Positions 39,418 to 49,064 of a stretch of 64,000 nt of DNA are shown here, one piece after another; position 1 is the stretch's first letter, and every line of letters begins with the position of its first letter. The notes under the pieces were generated by a model. It was not told the origin of the DNA and ran no database searches. It was given only the letters and a program-made list of their open reading frames with translations. This stretch comes from Acetobacter ascendens. Lineage in GTDB: Bacteria; Pseudomonadota; Alphaproteobacteria; Acetobacterales; Acetobacteraceae. The translations under genes were made by a program, and so were the position numbers. The DNA lies in the NCBI RefSeq assembly GCF_001766235.1, contig NZ_CP015164.1, forward strand, positions 682,001 to 746,000. The letters are read 5' to 3'.

Positions 39418-39435
39418 AGCTGCAACCGTTTAGCC
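39412..39435. repeat. Inverted repeat holding the stop codons of thiE and recG
   Basis: GGCTAAA (39412-39418) and TTTAGCC (39429-39435) form a perfect 7-bp inverted repeat. Each arm contains the TAA stop of one of the two convergent genes. A 10-base loop separates the arms. Confidence 0.6.
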
Positions 39436-41577
39436 GCCGCTAAAAATGCGTGCGGCATCGGTTTTGTTAAACAACGTCAGCAAAATGCGTGGTGCTGCCG
39501 GCAAATTTTTTTCCGGCATGCTGGTGGGTGGGCCATCGGGCAGAATCTCCGTGGCTTCATCATGTGCTGTGTCTAACAGCATATCCACCAGCATTTCTGG
39601 CGCCATGCGGTAGTCGGGCAGGCCGGATTGGCGACGGCCCGTTGCTTCACCTCCGCCACGTAGGCGGAAATCCTCATCCGCGATGAGAAAGCCATCTTCT
39701 GTTTCCTTCAGGCAGGAAAGCCGACGGCGCGCCGTAAGGCCCAAGCCTTCATCATGCAGCATAAGGCAGAAGGAAGCATCAGCCCCACGCCCCACACGGC
39801 CACGGAGCTGATGCAACTGCGCCAGCCCAAAGCGTTCTGCATGTTCTATCACCATGATTGTGGCGGAGGGCACATCCACGCCCACTTCAATCACGGTGGT
39901 GGCCACCAGCATACGGGTTTCACCATTAGAAAAGGCTTGCAGCACTTCCTCACGCACATTGGCATCCTGTTGCCCATGCGCCAGCCCAATTTTATCTCCA
40001 AACCGTTCAACAAGAGCTGCATGGCGGGCCTCGGCGGCGGCTAAATCCATGGCTTCACTTTCCGAAACCAGAGGACACACCCAAAAAATCTGTGCCCCTT
40101 TGTCTAGCGCGCGGCCAATGCCAGCCAGCACATCTTCAAAATTGCCAAGGCTGTGCAGGGATGTACGCACAGGCTTACGGCCAGCCGGTTTACCCTCTAA
40201 CCGGCTAATTTGCATTTCCCCAAAGCGGGTGAGCAACAGCGTGCGGGGGATGGGGGTTGCTGTCATGACCAGCATATCGGCCTCATAGCCTTTTTCCACC
40301 AACGCCAAGCGTTGATCGACCCCAAAGCGGTGCTGCTCATCAATAACGGCCAGCCCCAGATCAGCAAATTTCACCCCATCCTGCACAAGTGCGTGGGTGC
40401 CTACCACCAGCTTGGCGGTGCCATCGGCAATATCTTGCAAGGTTTGTTTGCGCGCCTTGCCTTTGACAGAGCTGGATAAAAACGCCACCGGCACAGGGGA
40501 GAGGCGCCGGAACGTAGCCGCATGCTGGCGGGCCAGAATTTCCGTAGGCGCCATAAGGGCGGCTTGAGTGCCAGCTTCTACCGCCCGCAACATAGCCATA
40601 AGGGCCACAAGGGTTTTGCCTGCCCCCACATCACCTTGCAAAAGGCGGCTCATGCAATGCGAGGTAGCCATATCGGCTTCAATTTCTTGCAGAACGTGTT
40701 TTTGGCCGTAGGTAAGCTCATGCCCAAAGCTGGCGAGTGCCTGCTTTTGCAAGTGGCCATTACCATTCAGGCTACGGCCGGGCCGGGCGCGAGATGCCTG
40801 TTGGGCAATCCGCATGGCCAGTTGGTCTGCCAGCAGCTCATCACACGCCAAACGCGCCTGCGCACGTGTGCGGTTGCTGTGCCACGCATCGCCCTGTGCA
40901 CTATCGGGGATGGTATCTGGAAAGTGCATCCAGTTCAGGGCCGTGGCAAAATCCGGCCAGTTTTTCTGCTTGATAAGCGCTTTATCATGCCATTCGGGCA
41001 GGTTGGGCGGCAAAAGGCGGAGAGCTGCTGCCATAGCCATGCGCACTTGCCCGGTAAACAGCCCAGCCGTAAGGGGCCAAACGGGGTCTAGCAGCGGAAT
41101 GCGCTCTATCTGGCTTGCGGGTACTAAATAATCGGGGGATGTGATGGTGAGCTTATCGCCAAAGCGTTCCACCTTGCCGGAAAGAGCAATGCTTTCTCCC
41201 TTTACAACCTGTTTGGCCTGCCAAGGAGAAAAAAACGCGACTTCCAGCATACCCGTGGCATCATCAATCATCACGCGCCACGGCTGGCGGGTGCGCGGGG
41301 TCGGGCTACGAATATCCTGCACTACGCCAGTAACGGTTGCGATTGTATCGGGCCTGAGTTGCGCCAATGTAGGCCGTAGTCTGCGGTCTGTAATGCTTTC
41401 TGGCAGGCAGAATAGCAAGTCCATTACCCTGCGGCCGCCTGCAATGCGGCCTAGCAGCTTGGCGCGTGCGGTGCTGATACCGGGCAGGCTTTCAAGCGGG
41501 GCCAGTAATGGGGCTAGGGCAGAATTGCCATCTTGCCCTGTAACCGAAGAGGATGTGAAGGAAAGGGGACTGGACAC
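39430..41577 (-). CDS. recG: ATP-dependent DNA helicase RecG
   Basis: RecG remodels stalled replication forks and recombination intermediates. The 715-residue protein has the N-terminal wedge/OB domain (VTGVVQDIRSPTPRTRQPWR), Walker A GDVGAGKT near residue 315, the DEQH box AVIDEQHRFGVDQR near residue 412, motif III MTATPIPRTLLLTRFG, and the RecG-specific C-terminal regions QLRGRVGRGADASFC and RLRGGGEATGRRQSGLPDYR. The length is slightly above the usual 690. It diverges from sdhE. The arrangement recG/sdhE-mfd is common in alphaproteobacteria. Confidence 0.97.
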   Translation of the reverse strand: MSSPLSFTSSSVTGQDGNSALAPLLAPLESLPGISTARAKLLGRIAGGRRVMDLLFCLPESITDRRLRPTLAQLRPDTIATVTGVVQDIRSPTPRTRQPWRVMIDDATGMLEVAFFSPWQAKQVVKGESIALSGKVERFGDKLTITSPDYLVPASQIERIPLLDPVWPLTAGLFTGQVRMAMAAALRLLPPNLPEWHDKALIKQKNWPDFATALNWMHFPDTIPDSAQGDAWHSNRTRAQARLACDELLADQLAMRIAQQASRARPGRSLNGNGHLQKQALASFGHELTYGQKHVLQEIEADMATSHCMSRLLQGDVGAGKTLVALMAMLRAVEAGTQAALMAPTEILARQHAATFRRLSPVPVAFLSSSVKGKARKQTLQDIADGTAKLVVGTHALVQDGVKFADLGLAVIDEQHRFGVDQRLALVEKGYEADMLVMTATPIPRTLLLTRFGEMQISRLEGKPAGRKPVRTSLHSLGNFEDVLAGIGRALDKGAQIFWVCPLVSESEAMDLAAAEARHAALVERFGDKIGLAHGQQDANVREEVLQAFSNGETRMLVATTVIEVGVDVPSATIMVIEHAERFGLAQLHQLRGRVGRGADASFCLMLHDEGLGLTARRRLSCLKETEDGFLIADEDFRLRGGGEATGRRQSGLPDYRMAPEMLVDMLLDTAHDEATEILPDGPPTSMPEKNLPAAPRILLTLFNKTDAARIFSGG

Positions 41578-41646
41578 AAGCGGTACACAAGCCTCTGTTT
41601 GGCAGGCTGACAGACAGGTTTAGCAACGGTATAGGACACCAGCGCC

Positions 41647-41976
41647 ATGCAAGACAATTTTACAGCTTCTTCTCCTTCATCTTCCTCCAGCGCATCTGGC
41701 GTGGCGGAAGATAATCTGGCTGCCCGCAGGCGGCGGCTGAAGTTCCGTGCTAACCATCGGGGCACGTTTGAAACAGATATTCTGATTGGCGGCTTTGTAG
41801 AAGCCAACGCAGATACCATGACGGCAGAAGAACTGACGGATATGGAAAACATTCTGGAAATGCCAGACCCAGAGCTGACAGACTGGCTGTTTGGGCGTTT
41901 GCCATTGCCGGAAGAGAAAGCCACCCCCATGTTACGCCGGATGGTAGAAGATAGCCGTATCAGGCGCGGCGGTTGA
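41647..41976 (+). CDS. sdhE: FAD assembly factor SdhE
   Basis: SdhE (DUF339, the Sdh5/SDHAF2 family) promotes covalent flavin attachment to the succinate dehydrogenase flavoprotein. The 109-residue protein has the family motif RGxxE as HRGTFETDILIGGF, then LTDMENILEMPDPELTDWLFG, the conserved helical core. An N-terminal Ser-rich tail of about 30 residues precedes the core. It lies between divergent recG and downstream mfd, the usual alphaproteobacterial position. In this organism it supports oxidation of the succinate made by AarC. Confidence 0.92.
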   Translation: MQDNFTASSPSSSSSASGVAEDNLAARRRRLKFRANHRGTFETDILIGGFVEANADTMTAEELTDMENILEMPDPELTDWLFGRLPLPEEKATPMLRRMVEDSRIRRGG

Positions 41977-42053
41977 TAAAACCCTTCAGGCTCCGGCAAA
42001 GGCATGCTGGCAGCTTGCGGGGTGTGCGTATTTAAGAACAGGCGGATACCGGG

Positions 42054-45000
42054 ATGACAGCACAAACAGGCACACAAAAACGGATAGCAACCGTGTGGGG
42101 CGTGCCAGAAGGGTATGATGCCCTTTTGCTGGCGCGTCGTGCGCGGGATCATAAAGGTCCGGTGCTGCATATTGCGCGCAATGATGCCGCCATGGCCCGC
42201 CTGAATGATATGCTGGCCTTTGTGGCGCCTGATGTGGATGTGTTGCGTTTTCCCGCATGGGATTGCCTGCCGTATGACAGAGTTTCCCCCAACCCTGCCA
42301 TAGTGGCCGAGCGTGTTTCCACCCTTACGCGTCTGCTGGAACCCGCAAAAGGCCGCCCTCGGCTTGTGCTGGCTACGGTAAATGCCGTGGTGCAGCGTGT
42401 GGCCCCGCGTAAAACGTTTGAGGGGCAATCACTTTCCATTCGCACGGGGGAAAGTCTGGATCAGGGCTTTCTGATCGAGTTGCTAATCGCCAATGGTTAC
42501 ACTCGCACAGATACGGTGATGGAAGCCGGGGAGTTTGCAACCCGTGGCGGTATTTTTGATCTATACCCTGCCGGTGCAGGTGAACCCCTGCGGCTTGATC
42601 TGTTTGGGGATGAAGTTGAGAACATCCGCGCGTTTGATCCGGGGTCTCAACGCTCTACGGCCAAGCGTGATGGGCTGACACTTTGCCCTGTTTCTGAATT
42701 CTCGCTGGATAAGGAAAGCATTTCACGCTTCCGCACCGGATGGCGTGATGCCTTTGGCCCCGCTGCCACGTCTGATCCGCTTTATGAACATATTTCTGAT
42801 GGGCGCAGGCATCCGGGTATCGAACACTGGCTGCCTTTGTTCCATGATCATTTAGAAACGCTGTTTGATTACCTGCCCGATGTTGCTGTTTCACTCGAAC
42901 ATCAGGCAGAGGATGTGCTCAAAGCCCGGCTGGAAATGATAGAAGACCACTATCAGGCCCGCCGTCAGCCTGTGCGGGAAGGGGAAATACCATATCGCCC
43001 ACTCCCTCCGCATCTGCTCTATCTGGATGAAAAAGGGTGGGATGCCTGCCTGTCCCGCGTGCCTGTGGTGGCATTTAGCCTCTATGCACAACCAGATGGT
43101 GCCGGAGGGGTGGATGTAGGTGGCCGCCCCGGTAAGATATTCTCCAAAATTGTACCCGGTGCCCAGCGTGAGCAGGTGTTTACGCTATTGGGGGATCAGG
43201 TAAAGGAATGGGCACAGGTTAAGCGCCGCGCCTTTGTGGCGGCATGGACCAAGGGCTCGCGCGAGCGTATTGCCACATTGCTGCGTGAACACGGTGTGCC
43301 AACCCAGACATATGAAACATGGGAACAAGCCCACAAAGCCAAACCCGGCCCGGTTGGGTTGCTTACACTTGGTCTAGAACGCGGCTTTGTTGCAGATGAT
43401 CTGGCGTTTGTTTCTGAACAGGATCTGCTGGGTGAACGTATTGGCCGCCCACCGCGCCGCCGCCGCCGTGCAGATGAACTGATTGCCGAAGCCAGCGAAC
43501 TTTCCGCCGGTGATCTGGTGGTACATCAGGATTATGGGATTGGCCGTTATGATGGGCTGGAAACAGTAAGCGTAGGTGTTGCCCCGCATGATTGCTTGCG
43601 CCTGTTGTATGATGGCGGGCAGAAACTCTACCTGCCGGTAGAAAATATTGAACTGCTCAGCCGCTTTGGGTCAGGCCAAGCAGGCGTTGCGTTGGATAAG
43701 CTGGGCGGCACGGCATGGCAGAACCGTAAATCGCAAATGAAAAAGCGCATTCGCGATATGGCGGGTGAGCTTATTAGAACCGCCGCCATGCGTGCCCTAA
43801 AGGAAGCGCCGGAACTGGTTCCGCCGGAGGGACAGTGGGATGAGTTCTGTGCCCGCTTCCCATTTGTGGAAACGGATGATCAGGCACGTGCCATTGCGGA
43901 TGTGCTGGAGGATATGTCTTCCGGCCGACCAATGGATCGTCTGGTATGTGGTGATGTGGGCTTTGGTAAAACCGAGGTAGCCTTACGTGCGGCCTTTGTG
44001 GCGGCCATGTCTGGTGGGCAGGTAGCGGTTGTGGTGCCTACCACGCTTCTGGCCCGGCAGCATTACCGCACCTTTGCTGCGCGGTCTGAGGGCTTTCCCA
44101 TTAAGGTGGCGCAACTTTCGCGCATGGTAACGGGTAAGGAAGCTACAGCAGTGCGTAAGGGCATTGCAGATGGTAGCGTGAACATTGTTATCGGCACGCA
44201 TGCATTGTTGGCTAAAACGGTTCAGTTTGCCTCACTCGAACTGTTGATTATTGATGAAGAACAGCATTTTGGCGTGTCTCATAAGGAAAAGCTGAAAGCC
44301 CTGCGCGAAGATGTGCATGTGCTCACACTTTCTGCCACACCATTGCCCCGTACGCTCCAACTCTCGCTTTCCGGTGTGAGGGAAATGAGCCTGATTGCCA
44401 CCCCACCAACAGACAGGCTGGCAGTGCGCACCTTCATCATGCCGTTTGATAGTGTGGTGATAAGGGAGGCCATCCAGCGAGAACGCTTCCGTGGTGGGCA
44501 GATTTTCTGCGTGGCGCCGCGTATTGAGGATCTAGACAGGCTAGCTGAACGGCTTACCGCCATTGTGCCCGATGCCCGGCTAATACAGGCGCATGGTCGC
44601 CTTTCCGCCACAGAGCTGGAACGGGTGATGACCGAGTTTTCAGACGGCAAATACGATATTCTGCTCTCCACCAATATTGTGGAAAGCGGACTGGATATGC
44701 CTGCGGTGAATACGCTGATTATCCATAGGGCAGATATGTTTGGTCTTGGGCAGCTTTATCAGCTGCGTGGGCGCGTGGGACGTGGCAAGCAGCGAGGTTA
44801 CGCTTACCTGACATGGCCACAAACGCATGTGCTTTCAGATTCCGCTGAAAAGCGGCTGGAAGTGATGCAAACGCTGGATACGTTGGGTGCTGGCTTTACG
44901 CTGGCTTCGCACGATCTGGATTTGCGTGGTGCGGGTAATCTGCTGGGCGATCAGCAATCCGGCCATGTGCGCGAAGTGGGGATCGAACTTTACCAGCAGA

Positions 45001-45530
45001 TGCTGGAAGATGCCGTGGCCGACCTCCGCTCAGATAAAAATCGCCGTGCCGCAGAAGATCGGGACTGGACGCCCAACATTGTTATGGGCCTGCCTGTGTT
45101 GATCCCGGATGAGTATGTAACCGATCTGCCCGTAAGGCTTGGGCTATACCGCCGTATCAGCGCGCTGGCATCGGATGCGGAACTGGAAGCCATGGAAGCC
45201 GAACTGATAGATCGGTTTGGTTCCCTGCCGCCGGAGGTCAAGAACCTTCTGGATATTGTGGAGCTTAAACGCCTGTGCCGTCAGGCCGGGGTAGAGCGTG
45301 TAGAGGCTGGCCCCAAAGGCATGGTGCTGCAATTCCGTAATAATACCTTCCGCAACCCAGCAGGGTTAGTGCAGTGGATGGGGAAATGGAAGGATGTCAC
45401 AGTCCGCTTACGGCCAGACCATAAAATGGCGGTTGTGCGCGAACTCACCAACGTGCAGCGCATAGATCTGGCCCGGCGCGTGCTGAAGGATCTGGCCGGT
45501 ATGTGTGAAAAAGTTATGGAAATGGCCTAA
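42054..45530 (+). CDS. mfd: Transcription-repair coupling factor Mfd
   Basis: Mfd removes stalled RNA polymerase at lesions and recruits UvrA. The 1158-residue protein shows the UvrB-like N-terminal homology module (DVLRFPAWDCLPYDRVSPN, ATRGGIFDLYPAG), the RNA-polymerase-interacting domain (DLVVHQDYGIGRYDGLE), a RecG-like translocase with Walker A GDVGFGKT near residue 633 and IIDEEQHFGV near 733, the motif LSATPLPRTLQLSLSG, and the C-terminal TRCF domain. The full set of domains is present. The ATG at 42054 has AGGCGGA upstream. A bidirectional terminator follows. Confidence 0.98.
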   Translation: MTAQTGTQKRIATVWGVPEGYDALLLARRARDHKGPVLHIARNDAAMARLNDMLAFVAPDVDVLRFPAWDCLPYDRVSPNPAIVAERVSTLTRLLEPAKGRPRLVLATVNAVVQRVAPRKTFEGQSLSIRTGESLDQGFLIELLIANGYTRTDTVMEAGEFATRGGIFDLYPAGAGEPLRLDLFGDEVENIRAFDPGSQRSTAKRDGLTLCPVSEFSLDKESISRFRTGWRDAFGPAATSDPLYEHISDGRRHPGIEHWLPLFHDHLETLFDYLPDVAVSLEHQAEDVLKARLEMIEDHYQARRQPVREGEIPYRPLPPHLLYLDEKGWDACLSRVPVVAFSLYAQPDGAGGVDVGGRPGKIFSKIVPGAQREQVFTLLGDQVKEWAQVKRRAFVAAWTKGSRERIATLLREHGVPTQTYETWEQAHKAKPGPVGLLTLGLERGFVADDLAFVSEQDLLGERIGRPPRRRRRADELIAEASELSAGDLVVHQDYGIGRYDGLETVSVGVAPHDCLRLLYDGGQKLYLPVENIELLSRFGSGQAGVALDKLGGTAWQNRKSQMKKRIRDMAGELIRTAAMRALKEAPELVPPEGQWDEFCARFPFVETDDQARAIADVLEDMSSGRPMDRLVCGDVGFGKTEVALRAAFVAAMSGGQVAVVVPTTLLARQHYRTFAARSEGFPIKVAQLSRMVTGKEATAVRKGIADGSVNIVIGTHALLAKTVQFASLELLIIDEEQHFGVSHKEKLKALREDVHVLTLSATPLPRTLQLSLSGVREMSLIATPPTDRLAVRTFIMPFDSVVIREAIQRERFRGGQIFCVAPRIEDLDRLAERLTAIVPDARLIQAHGRLSATELERVMTEFSDGKYDILLSTNIVESGLDMPAVNTLIIHRADMFGLGQLYQLRGRVGRGKQRGYAYLTWPQTHVLSDSAEKRLEVMQTLDTLGAGFTLASHDLDLRGAGNLLGDQQSGHVREVGIELYQQMLEDAVADLRSDKNRRAAEDRDWTPNIVMGLPVLIPDEYVTDLPVRLGLYRRISALASDAELEAMEAELIDRFGSLPPEVKNLLDIVELKRLCRQAGVERVEAGPKGMVLQFRNNTFRNPAGLVQWMGKWKDVTVRLRPDHKMAVVRELTNVQRIDLARRVLKDLAGMCEKVMEMA

Positions 45531-45538
45531 CCAGGCCC

Positions 45539-45580
45539 AATGGCCGGAGGGCTGCATTTAAGTACCTCCGGCCATTTTGT
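45539..45580. terminator. Terminator between convergent mfd and the 45581 gene
   Basis: A perfect 12-bp stem AATGGCCGGAGG (45539-45550) / CCTCCGGCCATT (45565-45576) over a 14-base loop is followed by TTTTGTTTATTT on the plus strand. It begins 9 nt after the mfd stop. Confidence 0.85.
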
Positions 45581-46501
45581 TTATTTAAGCGGGATGGGAA
45601 AGCCGTTTACGGTGAGTACACCGCTTTCCCATTTTGTATCCCACGTATTCTGCTCACCATGTTTATGGCTCACCAAACGGGCCACAACCATGCCTGCGGC
45701 CAGTTTCATCTGCTTGGCGGTGCGGGCCTTATCAATCAGTGTTTCCAGATTGGTAATTTCCAGATGTCCAGAGGCAGATGTGTTGTTCACATTGCCTGTA
45801 AGCGTTGCCACGCCATTACCGTGTAGGGAGGCTTCACCCTGCGTGGCATCAAAGCTGGAAATGGTGGCATGCACGGCGGGAGCACTGGTGCTGCGGCCCC
45901 CAATGGCGCTCATAAGGGCAGGTACTTCCGCCGCGGGAAGCGAGAACGTGGCATGGGCTGCTGTAGGCAGCAGATCCTGATTGGCAACATTATGGAAACT
46001 TACCCCATCCATACCCAATGATGCCGAGGCAGTCGCGCTGCCACCCTGCATCTGGTAGCGCGCGGTGTTGACCGTTACCTGTGCGGCCCCGTGCGTGAGC
46101 GTAGCGTTCTGCCATGTCAGATCATAGCTTTTGCCAGTCTGAAGGCCCGCCAGAACGCGCTTGCCCTGTGTGTTCAGCCAATCAGTGCACGCGGCATTGT
46201 GATGTCCCGTCATGGCGGACATGAGTAGCAGAGAGGCCGCATCTGCCAGATCATGCGTGGCTTCGGGCGTTTCTCCAGAACCATGCAGGGTAAGGTGTCC
46301 TGCCTTAAAAGTTGTTCCGCCATCTGGGGTGCGTAACACCAGATTCTGATATGTAACGCCTTGTGCCGTTTCCTGCCCAGAAGCGCGGGAAACCACCGCA
46401 CAGCCAGAAGGAGGGGCCGCAAAAGCCGGAGCCGCAGCAACTGTGGCATAAATGCTCACAGCACCGAGAACGGAGAGGGACGGGAAAGTATACTGTTTCA
46501 T
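45581..46501 (-). CDS. Exported protein of unknown function (DUF2125/DUF945-like pattern)
   Basis: The 306-residue protein begins MKQYTFPSLSVLGAVSIYAT and has a Sec signal peptide ending AFAAPP near residue 30. The mature part is made of short beta-rich stretches with alternating small residues (TFKAGHLTLHGSGE, ASASLGMDGVSFHNV, HGNGVATLTGNVNN) and ends LTVNGFPIPLK. This pattern recalls periplasmic DUF2125 or DUF945 proteins, but I cannot assign it. The ATG at 46501 yields the clean signal peptide. It is divergent from the transporter gene by 66 nt. Confidence 0.7.
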   Translation of the reverse strand: MKQYTFPSLSVLGAVSIYATVAAAPAFAAPPSGCAVVSRASGQETAQGVTYQNLVLRTPDGGTTFKAGHLTLHGSGETPEATHDLADAASLLLMSAMTGHHNAACTDWLNTQGKRVLAGLQTGKSYDLTWQNATLTHGAAQVTVNTARYQMQGGSATASASLGMDGVSFHNVANQDLLPTAAHATFSLPAAEVPALMSAIGGRSTSAPAVHATISSFDATQGEASLHGNGVATLTGNVNNTSASGHLEITNLETLIDKARTAKQMKLAAGMVVARLVSHKHGEQNTWDTKWESGVLTVNGFPIPLK

Positions 46502-46567
46502 TTCAGTTAAAGGGTGCCGTAAGTAAAACATGCAGGCAACCAGAAAGAAGAACGAAAGGGCAGGCGT

Positions 46568-47563
46568 GTGCGGTTTTTGAAATTGGACCCCTTTTTAATG
46601 GGGTTGGTCAGCGCTGTGTTGCTGGCAACGTTCTTTCCCTGTCATGGGGCGGCTGTTCCGGTTTTTAGATGGCTTTCCATTAGCTTGATTGCCCTGATGT
46701 TTTTTTTGCAGGGTGCAAGGCTTTCTCGCAAGGCTGTGGTGGATGGCTTGGTGGCATGGAAGCTGCACCTGCTCATTCTATGCTGCACCTTTGTGTTATT
46801 CCCTCTTTTGGGGCTATTGGGCCACGCACTCCTGCCCAATCTGATGCAACCAGAAGTCTGGATGGGTGTGCTGTTTTTGTGTTGCCTGCCTTCCACTGTG
46901 CAGTCTTCCATTGCGTTTACCTCTATTGGTGGGGGCAATGTGCCTGCGGCGGTGTGTGCCGCTACGGCTTCTAACGTTTTGGGCATTTTTATTACGCCGG
47001 TGTTGGTAGGGCTTATTCTAAGCAAACATGGTGGTGCGGCTGGTAACCCGCTGGATATTGTGTACCAGCTTTTGCTACCCTTTATTTTGGGGCAGGTGTT
47101 GCAGCCATGGCTTGGCCCGTGGGCGCACCGCAATAAAAAACTGCTTTCTTTTTCAGACCGAGGTTCTGTGCTGGTTGTGGTGTATGCGGCATTCAGTGAT
47201 GCCGTTATGCAAGGGCTTTGGCATAAGCTACCAGTGGCAGAACTGGGCGTAATTGCGCTGGTGGATGCCGTGTTGCTGTTTGTGGTGCTGGGCATTACCA
47301 TTTTTGCTGGTCGCGCCTTTGGCCTGCCCCTTAAAGATGAAATTGCAGTGGTGTTCTGTGGCTCCAAAAAAACACTGGCATCTGGGGTGCCTATGGCCAA
47401 TGTACTGTTTCCTCCCGCATCGGTGGGGATGATTGTTCTGCCACTTATGATATATCACCAGATCCAGCTTTTTGTATGCGCCGTTCTGGCCCGCCGTTTT
47501 GCCCGTATGACACAGCAGGCAGAACAGCATGAGCAAAAGACAGAGATACGTCACGCATCCTGA
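46568..47563 (+). CDS. Bile acid:sodium symporter family transporter (YfeH/SBF-like)
   Basis: The 331-residue protein has about ten hydrophobic segments and belongs to the SBF-like group of the bile acid:sodium symporter superfamily, with the signature FCGSKKTLASGVPMANVLFP and LPSTVQSSIAFTSIGGGN. Close relatives are inner-membrane proteins of unknown substrate. The start is a GTG at 46568 with AAAGGGCAGG upstream. No ATG is available before the first membrane segment. The PLP decarboxylase gene starts 24 nt after its stop, so the two probably share a transcript. Confidence 0.87.
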   Translation: MRFLKLDPFLMGLVSAVLLATFFPCHGAAVPVFRWLSISLIALMFFLQGARLSRKAVVDGLVAWKLHLLILCCTFVLFPLLGLLGHALLPNLMQPEVWMGVLFLCCLPSTVQSSIAFTSIGGGNVPAAVCAATASNVLGIFITPVLVGLILSKHGGAAGNPLDIVYQLLLPFILGQVLQPWLGPWAHRNKKLLSFSDRGSVLVVVYAAFSDAVMQGLWHKLPVAELGVIALVDAVLLFVVLGITIFAGRAFGLPLKDEIAVVFCGSKKTLASGVPMANVLFPPASVGMIVLPLMIYHQIQLFVCAVLARRFARMTQQAEQHEQKTEIRHAS

Positions 47564-47587
47564 ATACGGATATTGGAGAAAACAGAA

Positions 47588-49033
47588 GTGGCCGGGTTAG
47601 ATCCAGAAAACTGGGAAGAATTGCGCACGCTGGGCCACCGCATGTTGGATGACATGCTTGAGTCCATAAAAAACGTGGCAAAAGGCCCGGTATGGCAACC
47701 TATGCCGGATACGCTGCGGCAGAACTTTAAACAGGCTCCTTTGCCCCAAGGCGCACAACCGCTTGAAGGGCTGTACGAACAGTTTGCCAGTGCAGTGCAG
47801 CCTTATGCAGTGGGCAACCGGCACCCGCGCTTTATGGGGTGGGTGCATGGCGGTGGCACGGCACAGGGTATGTTGGCAGAAATGCTGGCCGCTGGCCTAA
47901 ACGCCAATCTGGGTGGCCGTAACCATGCTCCGGTTGAAGTGGAACGCATGGTTATCCGCTGGGCCGCGGAAATGTTCGGCTTTCCAGATACAGCAAGCGG
48001 TGTGCTGGTTACCGGTTCTTCCATGGCCAACTTTATTGCCATTCTTACGGCCAGCCGCGCAGTCCCAGATGGCACCGCTGTGCGTGAGCAAGGGGTGGCA
48101 GGCCGCAAACTGGTAGGATACGCAGCACAAACTGCACATGGATGTGTGGCCCGTGCGTTTGATATGGCCGGGTTGGGCATGAAGGCCCTGCGCCGCGTGC
48201 CGGTTGATGCTGCATTCCGTATGGATATGCAGGCGCTGCGCCGCATGGTGGCGCAGGATAGGGCGGATGGATACGAGCCTTTTCTGGTTGTCGGCACGGC
48301 AGGTACTGTGGACACAGGCAGTGTGGACCCGCTGGATGAGCTGGCAGATTACGCAAAGGCCGAAAAGCTCTGGTTCCATGTAGATGGGGCTTTTGGCGCG
48401 TTGGCACAGTTGGCGCCAGACTATGCTCCGTTGCTCAAGGGGTTGGAGCGGGCCGATAGCCTTGCCTTCGATTTTCATAAATGGGCACAAGTGCCTTACG
48501 ATGCAGGCTGCGTGCTTGTGCGAGAACAGGGGCGGCAAGCGGCAACTTTTGCGCAATCCTTAGCCTATCTCTCGCGCGAGGATCGTGGACTGGCAGCAGA
48601 TGCCCCATGGTTTTGTGATCTGGGGCCAGACCTTTCACGCGGGTTTCGGGCGCTTAAGGTGTGGTTCACGCTGGCGGGGTTTGGCACCCAAGGGTTGGGT
48701 AATGTGGTGGCGCAATCCTGTGCGGTAGTGCAATATCTGGCATCACGCGTGGTCACCACACCCGGCCTTACCCTGCTGGCTCCGGTAACGCTGAATATTG
48801 TGTGTTTTCGGGTGGACATGCCCGATGTGGGTGATCTGGATTCGCTGAATGCGGAACTGGTGAAGGATCTTCAGGAAAGTGGCATTGCCGCCCCGTCCAC
48901 CACGCGCATTCATGGCAAGCTGGCTATTCGTGCAGCTATTGTAAACCACCGCACAACCAAGGAAGATGCAGATATTATGCTGGCTGGCTTGGTAGATCTG
49001 GCGCAAGCCCGTCTGGGCCGCCCGCTGTCCTAA
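47588..49033 (+). CDS. PLP-dependent group II decarboxylase
   Basis: The 481-residue protein is a pyridoxal-phosphate decarboxylase of the aromatic amino acid / glutamate decarboxylase superfamily. The PLP lysine lies in DFHKWAQVPYD, the conserved aspartate in WFHVDGAFGA, and substrate-side motifs include RFMGWVHGGGT and TGSSMANFIAI. Which amino acid it uses cannot be told. Of the possible starts, GTG 47588 is preferred because GGAG lies 9 nt upstream, whereas the in-frame TTG at 47573 contains part of that binding site. Pairing with a transporter 24 nt upstream suggests a substrate or product uptake partnership. Confidence 0.88.
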   Translation: MAGLDPENWEELRTLGHRMLDDMLESIKNVAKGPVWQPMPDTLRQNFKQAPLPQGAQPLEGLYEQFASAVQPYAVGNRHPRFMGWVHGGGTAQGMLAEMLAAGLNANLGGRNHAPVEVERMVIRWAAEMFGFPDTASGVLVTGSSMANFIAILTASRAVPDGTAVREQGVAGRKLVGYAAQTAHGCVARAFDMAGLGMKALRRVPVDAAFRMDMQALRRMVAQDRADGYEPFLVVGTAGTVDTGSVDPLDELADYAKAEKLWFHVDGAFGALAQLAPDYAPLLKGLERADSLAFDFHKWAQVPYDAGCVLVREQGRQAATFAQSLAYLSREDRGLAADAPWFCDLGPDLSRGFRALKVWFTLAGFGTQGLGNVVAQSCAVVQYLASRVVTTPGLTLLAPVTLNIVCFRVDMPDVGDLDSLNAELVKDLQESGIAAPSTTRIHGKLAIRAAIVNHRTTKEDADIMLAGLVDLAQARLGRPLS

Positions 49034-49064
49034 ATACAAGGCCGGGCAGGCGGCGCCTTTGCTT

